From: Nemertoderma westbladi
Lineage: Eukaryota; Xenacoelomorpha; Nemertodermatida; Nemertodermatidae
DNA length: 47,378 nucleotides
Reading direction: 5' to 3'
Assembly (NCBI GenBank): GCA_032718475.1
Contig: JAUCBJ010002175.1
Coordinates: 1 to 47,378 of the forward strand
Both the position numbers and the translations under genes were made by a program. Numbering within the stretch: the first letter of the stretch is position 1; each line of letters begins with the position of its first letter. The notes under the pieces were generated by a model that was given only the letters and a program-made list of their open reading frames with translations, did no database searches and was not told where the DNA came from. Shown here one piece after another: positions 21,385 to 32,368 of this stretch.

Positions 21385-21452
21385 ATAGTGTCTGTTTGTA
21401 TGCGATGGGGTCTGTTTGTATGTGATGTGGTCTGTTTGTATGTGAGTGACCT
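21385..21452. repeat. Second cluster of the ~21-bp minisatellite
   Basis: Three more units (gtctgtttgtatgcgatggg and variants) lie 290 bases beyond the first cluster, in otherwise unremarkable AT-rich DNA. Confidence 0.85.
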
Positions 21453-21734
21453 ACATGGCAATTTTTGACTGTATGTGATTGTATGTCTCAAATCGAACTT
21501 GCCCTTAAAATGAAAGAAGGTCTAATCTAATTTATTGAATGGAATATGCCCTAATCGTTTATTTTAATGAAAGAATGGCATAATCTAATTTAGTATTACT
21601 AATTTATTGACACGTTAGAAGGTAATAATAAACTACAGAGCCCCTAAAGGGACCTTTGAAAAAATATTTTTTTCGTATGTTGTGCTTAGTATCTTAGTAC
21701 AACTTAGTACTTAGCTTAGTACAACTTAGTATCG

Positions 21735-21880
21735 TGCGGGACAAAGGCGAGGAACAAAGGTTGGGACAGCGGTTAAACAAACTGAGGAACAAAGGTTACT
21801 GGGTGGGTTAGGGCAGCAGTTAAACTAACAACTGATGAACAAAGGTTAGTGGGTAACGGTTAAACGAGTGAGAAACATGT
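21735..21880. repeat. Degenerate tandem repeat of ~50 bp
   Basis: Three to four loose copies of gaacaaaggtta...gggt...cggttaaac follow each other, ending just before repeat family A sequence and the LINE 3' end. Confidence 0.6.
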
Positions 21881-21986
21881 GCACTGCTGGGGGTAAACGT
21901 TGGTAGATTTATGTTATTGCTGGTATTGTGTTATAAATTATGACAAATCATACACGTTCGTGGTTCCTTCGCGCAGCACGAGGCTC

Positions 21987-24207
21987 TACTACTACTACTA
22001 GGTCGAGCGAACTCGGACAGTGGAAATGAGATCCTTCCAGGCTTCCCGATTCTCCATAGTTGTCGCAATTTCGTTTCTCCCAAGTTCAGTATCCCTTTCA
22101 AGTTGATCTATATATGTTATGGCCGGTCGTCCACGACTACGCTTTCAATGAGTTGGTTGCCAGAGAAGTAGATCTGGTATGACCTCGTCTTTACTTCGCC
22201 AGCAGTGCCCACTGAATCTTAATCTGCGTTCACGGAGGGTGGTTGATATAGGTGGTATTGTACCATAAAGTTCGGCGTTTGTCATTTGTTGTCTCCAGTT
22301 GATGTTTAGGGCTGCCCTTAGTAGTCTTGTGTAGCAATCATCAATTCGTTGTTCAAGTGATTTAGTCAGTGTCCAGGTTTCACCCCCATATAAAAATACA
22401 CTTTCCACTGTGGCTCGAAAGAACTTAGTCTTCAGGTGCCTGGAGAGATCTGATTTCCAGATGGTATCCATTTTTGATAGAGCTACCCAAGCCTTTGCTT
22501 TCCTAATTTCTATGTCCTTTTTGCTACTCTCTATCCATGATCCAAGGTACTGGAAGTCATCGACCTTCCTTAGTTGATTATTATCAATGGTTGTCAAGTT
22601 TCCATCAACATTAAAGGTCATGAATTCGGTCTTTGTAGCATTTATATGCAATCCAACCTCCTTAGCAGCCCTCTCCACTTTATTTAGTAGAAGCTGTGCA
22701 TTTGCTGGGGTATTAGAGAGCAGGGCGATGTCATCCGCAAAGTCGGTGTCTGTGACTGTAGTTGCCGGATATCTACTTCTTCTGCGTTCTTGAAGTGTGA
22801 CCGTCCTCATTGCGTAATCCAGCACAATTACAAATAGTAATGGTGCTAATGTGTCACCTTGCAGTACGCCAGCCAGGATTGAGAAAAACTCAGTTTCACC
22901 ATCTGGTGAGAGCACCTGCGCTTCTGTGTCACAATATAACAATCCAATGCCAGCAACAATTACTTCTGGTATTCCATAAGCTCTTAGGATTTCAAGCATT
23001 TTACCTCTATGGATGGAGTCGAATGCCTTCTTGAAGTCCACAAAAGTCATGACAGCGGGGAGATTCTTTGACTTAATTCCTTCAATCAGTCTCCGTAGTG
23101 CAAGTATCTGAGCTATTGTTGATCTACTTGGTCGAAATCCGTTTTGGCTCTTACGCAGTAGTTTCTCTATGTGAGGCCTAATCCTATATAGAATCATTTT
23201 ATTGTATATTTTGGCAGCTACCACAAGCAGAGAGATCCCACGATAGTTTGTTGGTATGCCGAGGTCTCCTTTCTTGGGGAGAGGCTTTAGTTGACCTTTA
23301 GTCCAAATTGGTGGTGGCTTTTCCCCTTTTAACATCCGGTTGCAAACATTAAATAATGGTCTGTTTAGCACTCCGGTTTTCCATACCTCCGCTGGGATTT
23401 CATCTAATCCACTCGCTTTATTATTGGACATGCTTTTGATGCTTCTTTGGAGTTCGGCAGGAGTGAAGTCCCCTGTTTCTATAGGTAGTGTCTTGTCATA
23501 TATTTTCCTTGTAGGGCTGACCTCGATGTTTGGTGGCTGCCCAAGCAAGTTGCTGAAGTGATTTTTCCACTTCCCAACACGTTCTTCAGGACTATCGGCT
23601 TTGAGGCGCCCCTTTGCACAACTTTTCCGACCAGATACCTCATTTACAGTTTGCCAGGTAAGTCTTGATTGTTGCTGTATGTGAGCAGTTGTAATTGCTT
23701 CAGTTTTATCCTGTATGTACTTTTCCTGGCTGATGTTGTAGGCCAATTTAAGATCGTCCTTAGCTTTCTCAACCTTTTTCATGTTTTCGGTTGTTGGTTG
23801 TTCGGTTTTAACTTTGTAGGCTATCTTAAGATCTTCTCTCTTACAAGTAACATCAGAGTTTTGCCATGGCACATATTGTTTTCGTTTGGGTTTCTGGGGG
23901 ATATGCCTCTTAGCTGATTCCTTGTGGGCTGTTATTATATTCTGGTATATTGAATTGGTGGATTGGTCTTCATCCATTGACTGAAGTGCTTCAAAGCGGT
24001 TTTGAACTTCTACTGTATAAGCATCCTTTACAGCATTGTCAGTTCTGAGTTTTTCCCAGTCATATTTGATTTGCTTGCTTGTCCTGGGTTTACTGGCTCT
24101 CAAACTGAGTCTGATCTCTGCAGTCACAATTCTGTGGTCCGAACCAATTAGGTTGAACGAGCTGTATGCCTCGCAGTTGATCATGCTGTTTCTCCACTTT
24201 TTCGACG
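21987..24207 (-). mobile_element. 5'-truncated LINE with 12-bp target duplication
   Basis: The insertion is flanked by agcacgaggctc on both sides (21975-21986 and 24208-24219). On the minus strand it runs from inside the endonuclease domain to a short (tag)n tail at 21987-22000, which is the expected form of a target-primed insertion that ended early. The left flanking DNA (cgtggttccttcgcgcagca) is the end of repeat family A, so the LINE landed in an older repeat. Confidence 0.93.
21998..24207 (-). pseudogene. LINE ORF2: endonuclease tail and reverse transcriptase with one nonsense codon
   Basis: The frame opens with the endonuclease end (GSDHRIVTAEIRLSLRA), followed by a linker and a full reverse transcriptase: LKPLPKKGDLG, YRGISLL, QNGFRPSRST, FVDFKKAFDSIHR, GVLQGDTLAPLLFVIVLDYA, the catalytic TDFADDIALLS, and KTEFMTF. 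The C-terminus has RRLRFSGHCWRSKDEV and LLLWQPTH. It then meets TGA at 22145-22147, where related proteins continue with a KRSRGRPA-type motif. The same frame does continue (KRSRGRPAITYIDQL) to a natural TAG at 21998-22000. A single nonsense change plus 5' truncation therefore makes it inactive. The apparent ATG at 24184 is only an internal Met. Confidence 0.92.
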
Positions 24208-24313
24208 AGCACGAGGCTCAGTTATGAGACATAAAGTAAAATCAAGCGATTCCAACACAAAATACTGTATGTATTTAAGAAATTAAACAAAACCGCCAAT
24301 CAATAAAAATACA

Positions 24314-25087
24314 GTAGATGGATAATTGAAGAGTTATCAAAAAAGAAAGACAGGCACCTGGCTGTTATCTTTGTGACTTCTTCAAGGCCTTTGATTCAGT
24401 CTCTCGCTCACGTATGTTCAGCATACTTTCATTATATGGGATTCCTGATGAAATTATTGCAGCAATCAGATCAGTGTACGATGGTTCAACAACATTTGTG
24501 TCTAATGTTGATGGTGACACAGAACCATTCGAAGTGTTATGGGGCGTCCTCCAGGGAGACACACTTGCACCATTCTTGTTCATAATTGTGGTTGACTATG
24601 TTCTACGCATGTCCTTAGATCATCATAATGATGATGGAGTGATGGTAACTCCACCTACTGGCTCAAGAAGTCGAGGAAATCCTGCCAAGTACCTAACTGA
24701 TCTAGACTTTGCTGATGACTTAGGAGTACTCTCAAAATCACTATAGGGAGCCCAACGGCTCCTCAGCTCATTAGAACAGGCTGCTTCCAGTGTTGGTCTT
24801 TTTGTCAACTCCCAAAAAGACCAACATTTTGACTGTTAACTTTGAAAGTCCTCAGCAAGTCTCTGATCGGATGAGCATAAGCTCAAAGGATGGTATGCTT
24901 GAGCACGTGGACGACTTCTATTACCTGGGATCATGGACCCGGAAGTCAGGTGAGGACCTTCGACTTCGTAAGGAAAAGGCATGGGCAGCCTTGAATGTGC
25001 TTTCAAGGATTTGGAAGTCACACATACTTCTTCAGTAGTTCCATTAGGCCTACACCTCTCCTCTATGGGAGTCCATGCTGGGCTTTA
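24314..25087 (+). pseudogene. Second LINE reverse transcriptase fragment, multiply broken
   Basis: Plus-strand fragment of the same kind of LINE. RWIIEELSKKKDRHLAVIFV is in one frame, then a frameshift near 24391 leads to DFFKAFDSVSRSRMFSILSL, YGIPDEIIAAIRSVY, GVLQGDTLAPFLFIIVVDY and LDFADDLGVLSKSL. A TAG follows at 24744-24746, and another frameshift near 24820 leads to TNILTVNFES, DFYYLGSW and RKEKAWAALNVLSRIWKSH. A last piece, LLYGSPCWALTA, ends at the hAT insertion. Order and spacing match the LINE at 21987-24207, but divergence and damage are much greater, so it is older. Confidence 0.9.
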
Positions 25088-25095
25088 ACTGCTGA

Positions 25096-26962
25096 CAGTG
25101 CCGGATTAAGCATCTGGTGGCCCTAAGGCACATTTTAGTAATTTCCAAAAATGGCCCGAAAATTTATATTTTTCCGCAAACCCTTCCAAAAGAAAAATCT
25201 GCTAAAAGAACTGAAATTGTGAAAATGTTGCGAAGGAAATATAAAGTATTTTCGTTGGATACTGGGTGCAAATAAGTAGTAAGTACTTTAATAATAAAGT
25301 AGGCCTACTTTGCAAAAATAGTTTTCATCAAGAATTGTATCATTACTAAACGGCATATTACGTATGCCTATAAAACCTTGGCTATAAAAAGTGTAATGGT
25401 TTTGGTAGAATTTCTCAAGCTTTAATTTTTAATATACAGTATTAATGGGACCATTACCCCAAATCTATTTGTTTTATTACTATTACTATTACTATTATAT
25501 TTTACTATTCTGAAACTTTAACACAATGATCTGGGATCTTTTATATACTATGAAAACTGAGTATAGATAGCTTCATAAACCGTTTGTTCGAAAAATATGG
25601 CACTTTTTGAGCAGGTCGGTTTTTTCAAATTTAGCTAGGTGCAAAAAAATTGTTACAAAATCGGCTCTAGAAGATCCAAATGGCCATGTTTTACAAAACC
25701 AACGATAGTAGTCCTAAAGCTGTTGGACATTTTGGAATAATGTTTGATAGCAATTGAGTAAAAAATAAAATAGTAGTAAGGAATTTAGTGATGAAAAAAA
25801 GTCAAAATCGACAAACTGATAAAAAGGTTGTTTTATACAGAGAGTCATAAATATCAGCAATATATTATGTTGTTGAAAAGAGCAGTTTTGAGGTCAAAAA
25901 ATAATTCAATCTTGAAAACCGATCTTATGAAAGCCCTTCTATCAAACTACAAAAAATTGTGTAAATTTTCGAAAATTTCATTTCTGTGTGGTTATAGTTG
26001 GCCCCCTTAAGGCTGACTGGCTCCTGTAGGCATTTAGCAATTTTGATCGGATTGTGGGAAATCAGTTATTTATTTGCTGTAGGGTAGGTTTTGCACGGTA
26101 CTTATCTTTACAGGACTTGCTGAGAAATATAACACACCAAAAGTGTGGGCTTTGTGCAAAGATATAATATTTTTTATCTAGATTTGGACTTGCTGAGAAA
26201 AAAATGTTCTCCGATAGAAAACAGTCTCGGAAATAAGTACTTTTTGTCACTAATTTTAATTTACCAAATTCAATTATGCTGCCTAATTATGCTTTTAGGT
26301 TTTTCAGGAAAGGCCATCGAATGCTAAATTCAATACACGAGGGCAGAACATCTCAATTTTGGTTAAATTAAATTAGGGTGAAGAAGTTATTTCTGACACA
26401 TTTTTTTTATCAACAACTATTTTATCTACAACTAATTTATCCTCTTTTTTTATCTATTAGGGCCTATATTTATAAAACTCGTTTCCGGTAAAAAAAATTA
26501 ATTTCGCACTACCATATCTCCACGCCATACATTTACTATGTACAGTATTCCAGTATGTCACCGCGTCATTATTAGGTTGTTCTAGAACGTTTCAGTGCAT
26601 AACTACAAATAATTCCTCACAAATAAATAAAATTAAATTCTCCATTGTTCATAATTAGCACTTTAAAGTTTTCCTGCCCATGTTTTATTATTTCCCTGCC
26701 ATCAGGTCTTGAACTAATAACACAGCACCTGTCGGTCGACTGAGCTAGAATTGTGCACATTTTATCAGAAATTTAGGGATAGAAAGTAGTCGAAAGATGC
26801 ACTTTCTTGCTCTGTTTTCTAAAAATTTTAGTGAGAAAAAATGGGGACTTTTCAGATAAAAATATTTTTTTCACAAGAATGACTTGCTGAGAAAAAATGG
26901 CCCGTATTTTCAGCTGGCCCTAAGGCACGTGCCTTATATGCCTTAAGGTTAATCCGGCACTG
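25096..26962. mobile_element. Non-autonomous hAT-type DNA transposon
   Basis: Both ends carry the 14-bp inverted repeat cagtgccggattaa, with related subterminal blocks (gccctaaggcac on both sides). The exact 8-bp duplication actgctga flanks the element at 25088-25095 and 26963-26970, the target length of the hAT superfamily. No transposase is recognisable in 1867 bp. It split the older LINE fragment, whose sequence resumes on the right. A fragment of dispersed family B lies inside at 26488-26690. Confidence 0.93.
26488..26690. repeat. Dispersed repeat family B copy inside the hAT element
   Basis: It contains in order ttaatttcgcactacca, cgccatacat, caccgcgtcattatta, ttgttctagaacg, gtgcataactacaaataat and agcactttaaag. 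The same blocks in the same order occur around 33210, 34105 and 35170. Confidence 0.8.
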
Positions 26963-27060
26963 ACTGCTGAGGAGACCAAATCTCTGTCATGGCACATTCG
27001 CAAGAATGCTACGTACAGTAGGGTTCACTGTGTCAAAGTACAGTGCACACATCTTCAACC
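26963..27060 (+). pseudogene. Continuation of the broken LINE beyond the hAT insertion
   Basis: actgctgaggagaccaaatc resumes the LINE 3' coding region. It includes gcacacatcttcaaccagac, which matches gcacacatctccaaccagac in the LINE at 30811-31203. No open frame is left. Confidence 0.7.
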
Positions 27061-27738
27061 AGACACCCCAATAAATTTATATACTGTAGGGCATTAGGAT
27101 TAATATAGGGCGTAATAAGTAAAAATATAGGGTATATTTCTATGTATTAGACCAGGTTGCAAGGGTGTGAGCGTGAGGAATTAAAGTCTTTTAGCATCAG
27201 AGGACAGACCTGTGGAATTTTATTTTAATTACTTTAATTACAGTAGAAATATAATATTGACTGTTACGGCCGGGTACGCGGGTAGGTCCATTGTGCAGTA
27301 ACCCCTTAAATTGTAATGTAACTTTGATCTAATTTTCTAGTTTTTAGAAGAATGGCAAAATAAAAGTAAAATTAAATAAATTTAATTTTTATTAAATACA
27401 GTACTGTAGTATGCGAAGACAACGATTTGAACCTTGTTTTTTATTTTGAAGTCGCATATCTCCCTTCATCTTTTATGAGCGGATGAGATTTTTGATTGTC
27501 ATAAATTTAAACTTACTTTACATACTTGTACTATTATAATTTATTATTTTGTTTAGTTATCTGGCCTATTTAATAATCAGATAATATTAATTTTCACGGT
27601 AGGCCTACTGTATTACTATTAAGTGTTTAATTCATTTATTAAAAATAATTACCTAAAACCAATGCAGTAATCTGTACCGGTACCAACAAACTGACGAACG
27701 TTACTCTGCAGCATCATGCCGTAGGCAAATTTGCAATT
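27061..27738. other. Non-coding AT-rich region
   Basis: No gene or clear repeat boundary. One TAGGCCTA (about 27600) and one TACCGGTA motif (about 27675) are present. Confidence 0.5.
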
Positions 27739-27980
27739 GGGGTGTCGTTTCAGCTTTCCCATAGGGTTAATGTTAAATGAATATTGAAAAATGAGTGCCT
27801 AGAAGTAAAAGTTTCACTGTAAACTGTGTTCCTAAATTCAGTTTATTGTTGTGGTTAGAAATGCCTGTTATTATGACTTTCCTTTAAAAGGTACCTTAAA
27901 TCAGTAAATGGTGAATATTTAAATTAAATATTCGCGAAATTAAGTGAATATTATGCTAAAATATGCTGAAACGACACCCC
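27739..27980. mobile_element. MITE-like element with 16-bp inverted ends
   Basis: ggggtgtcgtttcagc at 27739-27754 is the exact reverse complement of gctgaaacgacacccc at 27965-27980. The 242-bp element has an internal palindrome (gaatatttaa...ttaaatattc). A run of 20 G follows at 27983-28002 and obscures the right target site, so the superfamily is undetermined. Confidence 0.75.
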
Positions 27981-28002
27981 CCGGGGGGGGGGGGGGGGGG
28001 GG

Positions 28003-28653
28003 CTGGAGGGCTCTGTTTGTCCACAAAATGGCTCGGCCGCACGAGCTTCTAATGAAAAACTGTGAAACAGGTATCGAATGAAATGTTCTCTAGTTGGTGA
28101 GAAAACAAGTCCCTTAGGGTAGTCGGTTCCTTAGGCCCGCCACTAATGTAGTGTTTAAGTGAAGTTAACCAATACCTTCGTTAACAAATTCCCTTCCCAT
28201 GCCATGGACATTTAAAATTCCATAATATATAAATATACATTGTTATTTGTCCAAGTAATAGTGGCTGGGAGATCAAATAGACCAGTTTTTTGTTCTCTCG
28301 CAGCTTCGTCGAATTTTTAGAGAACCGGAACAGCTCACTCAGGGTACTGGTTTGATGGACAGGTTCGTTTAAAGCCAGCTTGCAAACGTTCTAGTACACC
28401 TTAGACTGTTACAGTATGTCGACATTACACATTTTACTGCATTTTTAGGTCCTTTGTTCATTAGCCTGCATGCTGGCATGCGACTGTCAGATTGTACAGC
28501 AGCCGTACGACAGTACGATACACTGATACAGCGATAGGCCTAACTGATACCAGGATACAGAGATAGGCCTACACCTGTACACCAGATAAGAGTACCTCTC
28601 TGTACCCAGGTACCTACCACCTGACCACAACCAGACAACGTCTGAACGTGACT
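28003..28653. other. Upstream region of the RNF34/RFFL-like gene
   Basis: Presumed promoter and 5' UTR. TAGGCCTA-type motifs lie at about 28528 and 28564. I see no convincing TATA box at a defined start site and cannot place the transcription start. Confidence 0.4.
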
Positions 28654-31600
28654 ATGGCGGCGACCAGCCAACGTCAACGTTCTACTCAACATGCTCATTG
28701 CGAAAACTGCAGCGAATCATTCCACATCTTCCGGCGCCGCTTTGCATGTCTCCGCTGTAGCCGGTCTTTCTGCAGTAAATGTCTCCGGAAACTGCACAAC
28801 CCGTTGGGCAAATCAGTTCGATTGTGTTCCTGTTGTTTCGTCCTCAATGGAACGCAGCCAGATAGGGTTGCTATTGGTAACCTTAGAATCCGGGACCTCG
28901 TCTGGTTCCTGGAGAGTAAAGGGATAGACGCGAGGCGTTGTTGCGAGAAACGGGAGCTGGTTGATTTGGTCGTGGATTACTTTAAAGATGAGGAAGCTGA
29001 TGCCATGGAGGAGGGGGTCTGGTCGTCTTCGTCGTCATCGAATGGCGAAGAGAGTGGCGGTGAGATGGAGGTACCTAATCCAGGACCGAGCGAGAATCGG
29101 TTAGTAGGTAGATTATTCAAAATATTATGTTTATTATTTTGTTTGACTGTTCTGCTGTTTGATATTGATTATTATTTCATATTTGGTTTGATATATATCT
29201 TCAAACAATTTGTGTATATCCATACCTAAGATTGGAGATACCCAGTGCCGCTTCTGACTTATCATAACAGAACAGGAAACGTGCCAATGCCAACATGCTA
29301 CTGCACCTGCTGTACTGCATGCATACTGCAGCTTGTTCAGTTTTCTGCATTGTTTGTGGTACGTTGGTACATTGCAGCAATAATTGTACATACTGCATAC
29401 GGTACAGTCGAAAGCATCATGTCTACCAAAAACCATTCAGCTCGGTATATATATGCTGCTAAGGCTAACCATATTTATTTACATGTTTAAAAGGCTTTAT
29501 CAGTTTATAAATATAAACCACTTCTGTCTGTCTGTTTCAGTGTTTCTTTGGAATAATCACCGTCTTTACGGGTGTATTTAACCTTTATCCTACTGGTATA
29601 ATATGCGGGAGCAGTCCTGCCCTGTTTGACAGATTAAATAGGCCTACAGGAGATCTCCGCGGTGTAGTGTATTAGTGTTCCTGTGGGGCGGGCCACGCAG
29701 TCAGGTCAAGCCTTAGCGCACAATTATAATTAGTAAATAGGGCAAATTTTCATGTCCGCCTGTCTGTCCGTCTGTAATGAAAAATTCATTCGTAAATAAC
29801 TTTTGAAGATTTTAACCATTTTCAACCAAATTTTGTATGGGTATACTAGAGAAAAAGTTCCAATATTTTTTAAAGTTACGGGCAAATACCTCTCGAACTT
29901 TTGACTCCAGATCAAATCGAACTTGTTTCGAACTTGCTCAAGTTCGCGTGCTGCGCGACGCCCCACGAACGTGTTCAGTGTACTTGAACGAGTGCTGTAG
30001 ACTATAGTAGTAGTGTAGTACATCCAATATTTAAATTTTATATTTGTTAGATGATGTTATTTAAATAATAATATTATGAATTTCAATCAAACATACATTA
30101 ACTAATGGATTATTCTTTTATAAATGTTCTAGAACCCAGTTCGAGAGCGGTTCGTCTGTACTTCACCAGGAGGGTGAACTCATCATATCGGCTGCTATGC
30201 GACTATTCGAAGGAATATTCGGAATGGAAGACCAGGTTAGTGCGCCACATTCGGTAGGACCACATTATACCGGATGCGATAATATATTGCTAATAATATT
30301 TATACTTTATATTACGACAGGACTTTCCAATGATTTAACCCCCTGTTCCCCAACATTCAAGTGCCCCCCCCCCCCCCCCCCCCCCCCCATTCAACATTAT
30401 TCATGTTAATTATTCATGTTTAGGACCAATCAGCAGCCGCGACGGGCGACCAATCACGAACCCGTGCTGGTCCCGGCGCCGACCCCGAGGTTGTGGTGGA
30501 CCATTCCGATGACACCGACGACGACGTCTCTCACATTAGCTACTCCTCCTCCAGCAGCGACAGTTCTGGGTTGTCCGCAAGAGGCGCCCCCCAAAACGAC
30601 GCCCCGTCACATCAGACCGATCGGTGGGTTAACTAGACGATTATGTAACACCTTATTGCGTTCCCTTCTATAGCCTCCTGTTCTGATCTTTCTTTTTAAT
30701 TGTGCCGGTATAAGACCTTATTCTTTCACTTTATGTATTATGGAATGTATTTCAGTTAGTCCTAACTGGGATTATTTGAGTAAATACTGTTGTGTAAGCG
30801 AGATCGACTGTGTGTGATTTCGACGATTGACATTGTGTCAAGTACAATGCACACATCTCCAACCAGACACTATATAACATTGGAGGTGTCTCATTGGTTC
30901 CCCCAAGCTTCACACTAGAACAAAATCGCCTCCGCTTTGCAGGACATTGCTTTCGCCGTGAGGACCAGCCAGTGCATAATCTTGTACTTTAGCAGCCTCA
31001 TGGAGTGAATAAGCGTGGTGGACAGCCCATGACTTTCTTGAGACGCATCTTAAAGGACAGTGGCCTTAAAGATGCGGATGATCTAGCAAATGTCATGGGT
31101 GATAGGGAGTTGTGGCGGTGCAATTTTGTCGACAAGCCGGCACAGCATTCTTAAAAATGCAGCTGCAATGCAGCATGCCGATTCTAGTAGTAGTAGAGTA
31201 GTAGAGATCGACTGACAGTATCCACAATATTATTAATATTTATGGCAATTTGCTTATCCAGTTTGTTTTGTAAGTGTTCCATCGCTTTATTGTCGTCAAT
31301 ATATTATTTTATTTAGAATTGATTTTGGTTCGATAACCACGGAATCGCAACTGGACAATCTTAGTGTCCGCCAACTCAAACTGATTCTCATGTCCCATCT
31401 GGTCGATTACAGTGGCTGCTGCGAAAAGTTCGAGTTGTCGAACAAGGTGAAACAGCTGTGGCGCTCGCGGGTACACGGGCGGGCCGACGCCGAGGAAATG
31501 GCCGTGGGCGACGCCGACTTGTGTAAGATATGTATGGACGCGGTGGTGGACTGTGTCCTCCTCGAGTGCGGACATATGGTGTGCTGTACGCAGTGCGGAC

Positions 31601-31668
31601 GGCTGCTTAACGAGTGCCCAATATGCAGACAATACGTGAGCCGTGCAGTGCATACATATCGGTCCTAG
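28654..31668 (+). CDS. E3 ubiquitin-protein ligase, RNF34/RFFL (rififylin) family
   Basis: Four exons: 28654-29099, 30133-30235, 30424-30623 and 31317-31668. Donors are cg|gttagt, cag|gttagt and cg|gtgggt, and each acceptor ends in tag; phases 2, 0 and 2 fit and give 366 residues, close to the family length. The start is ATGGCGGCG; an upstream in-frame GTG is not needed. Residues 16-61 form a FYVE-like zinc finger (CxxC pairs at 16/19, 32/35, 40/43, 58/61). Residues about 75-110 and 264-298 are SAP-like (the latter with YSGCCEKFEL). Residues 184-249 are acidic/Ser-rich and 319-353 are a C3HC4 RING (LCKICMDAV, LLECGHMV, CPICRQYV). The family ubiquitinates regulators of apoptosis and signalling at membranes; that role is inferred. 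A donor at 29071 with acceptor at 30146 is also in phase and would remove 14 residues. Confidence 0.95.
29682..29978 (+). repeat. Dispersed repeat family A copy in intron 1
   Basis: It starts gtggggcgggccacgcag, then aagccttagcgca, then tgtccgcctgtctgtccg, then an AT-rich block (aataacttttgaagatttta), and ends cgtgctgcgcgacgccccac plus gaacgtgttc. The start matches copies at 1-180 and 42678, and the end matches 43290-43322. Confidence 0.7.
30364..30388. repeat. Poly-C run of 25 bases in intron 2
   Basis: Homopolymer 36 bases upstream of the exon 3 acceptor. Length in an assembly is likely unreliable. Confidence 0.95.
30811..31203 (+). mobile_element. 5'-truncated LINE 3' end in intron 3
   Basis: The translation gives FTLEQNRLRFAGHCFRRED, HNLVL then TAG, QPHGVNKRGGQPMTFLRR, LKDADDLANVMGDRELWR and VDKPAQHS before the TAA. 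A (tag)n tail follows. The flanking duplication gagatcgactg (30800-30810 and 31204-31214) marks the insertion. It belongs to the same family as 38811-39040 and lies in the same orientation as the host gene. Confidence 0.88.
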
Positions 31669-31785
31669 TGCCATAAACAACTAATACATTGTTATTTTTA
31701 TTAATAATTCTTCGTAGAACGCCATTGTGTCAGTTCATATAGAAACCAGACAATTCCGGACAGAATTCATTTTGAGAAAATGGAG

Positions 31786-31791
31786 AATAAA
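31786..31791 (+). terminator. Candidate polyadenylation signal for the RNF34/RFFL-like gene
   Basis: aataaa, 118 bases after the stop codon, in an AT-rich 3' region. Canonical hexamer; use is inferred. Confidence 0.55.
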
Positions 31792-31859
31792 GTTTAAAAA
31801 CTATTTTTACAAAAGTTGTTTTTTCAAAATATGTTTATTTGCATTCAACATAAAAGTTT

Positions 31860-32200
31860 TGTCGGTCTGTCCGACTGTCAGTCTTAATATTGTCTGTCAA
31901 ATTATTCAATGATTCTTAACTCTTGGGAGGCTGGGCGCATTGAAATTATGGGGCTTTTCTTGGGGTCGCTGATTTCATTTCTGATGTCAGTTTTTGTGTT
32001 TGATGGAGTCAAGACTGTTTTTATGTCTGTCGGACAGACCCGACATACATGCAGACACACATTCAGTCTAGATCTCTTCGAGCATGAAAACTGACATCAG
32101 AAATAAATTATCTGACCAAAAATACCCCCACTACGAAATTTTAGTTAGCTAGAATGACTGGCAGACAGACAGTCAGACAGACAGTCGAACATAGAGTTAA
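31860..32200. repeat. Imperfect foldback region with GTCTGTC/GACAGAC motifs
   Basis: atttctgatgtcagttttt (about 31978) pairs with aaaactgacatcagaaat (about 32086), and outer gtctgtccgactgtcagtc-type stretches face gacagacagtcagacagac. The boundaries are uncertain. Confidence 0.5.
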
Positions 32201-32291
32201 GATTTACTTTGATTTTTTTGAGCATTTAAATCAAAATTACTATGTATACAAAAACAATTACTGTGGGTCGCAATTACATGTGGGTGGGTTC

Positions 32292-32360
32292 TAGGGATGC
32301 GACAGAGCTAAAATTGGCGCGGATCTCCGGAGCCGGAGCCGGAGCTCTGTCGCATCCCTA
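32292..32360. mobile_element. 69-bp hAT-type MITE
   Basis: The 18-bp inverted ends tagggatgcgacagagct face agctctgtcgcatcccta and are flanked by the exact 8-bp duplication gtgggttc (32284-32291 and 32361-32368). The inside is only about 33 bases (ggagccggagccgg-type). TAGGGATG ends and an 8-bp target site fit the hAT superfamily. Confidence 0.92.
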
Positions 32361-32368
32361 GTGGGTTC

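Noticed and set aside
28648-28653. Start of the RNF34/RFFL-like protein at an upstream GTG
   Set aside because: The ATG two codons later (28654) is a normal start, and nuclear genes rarely use GTG.
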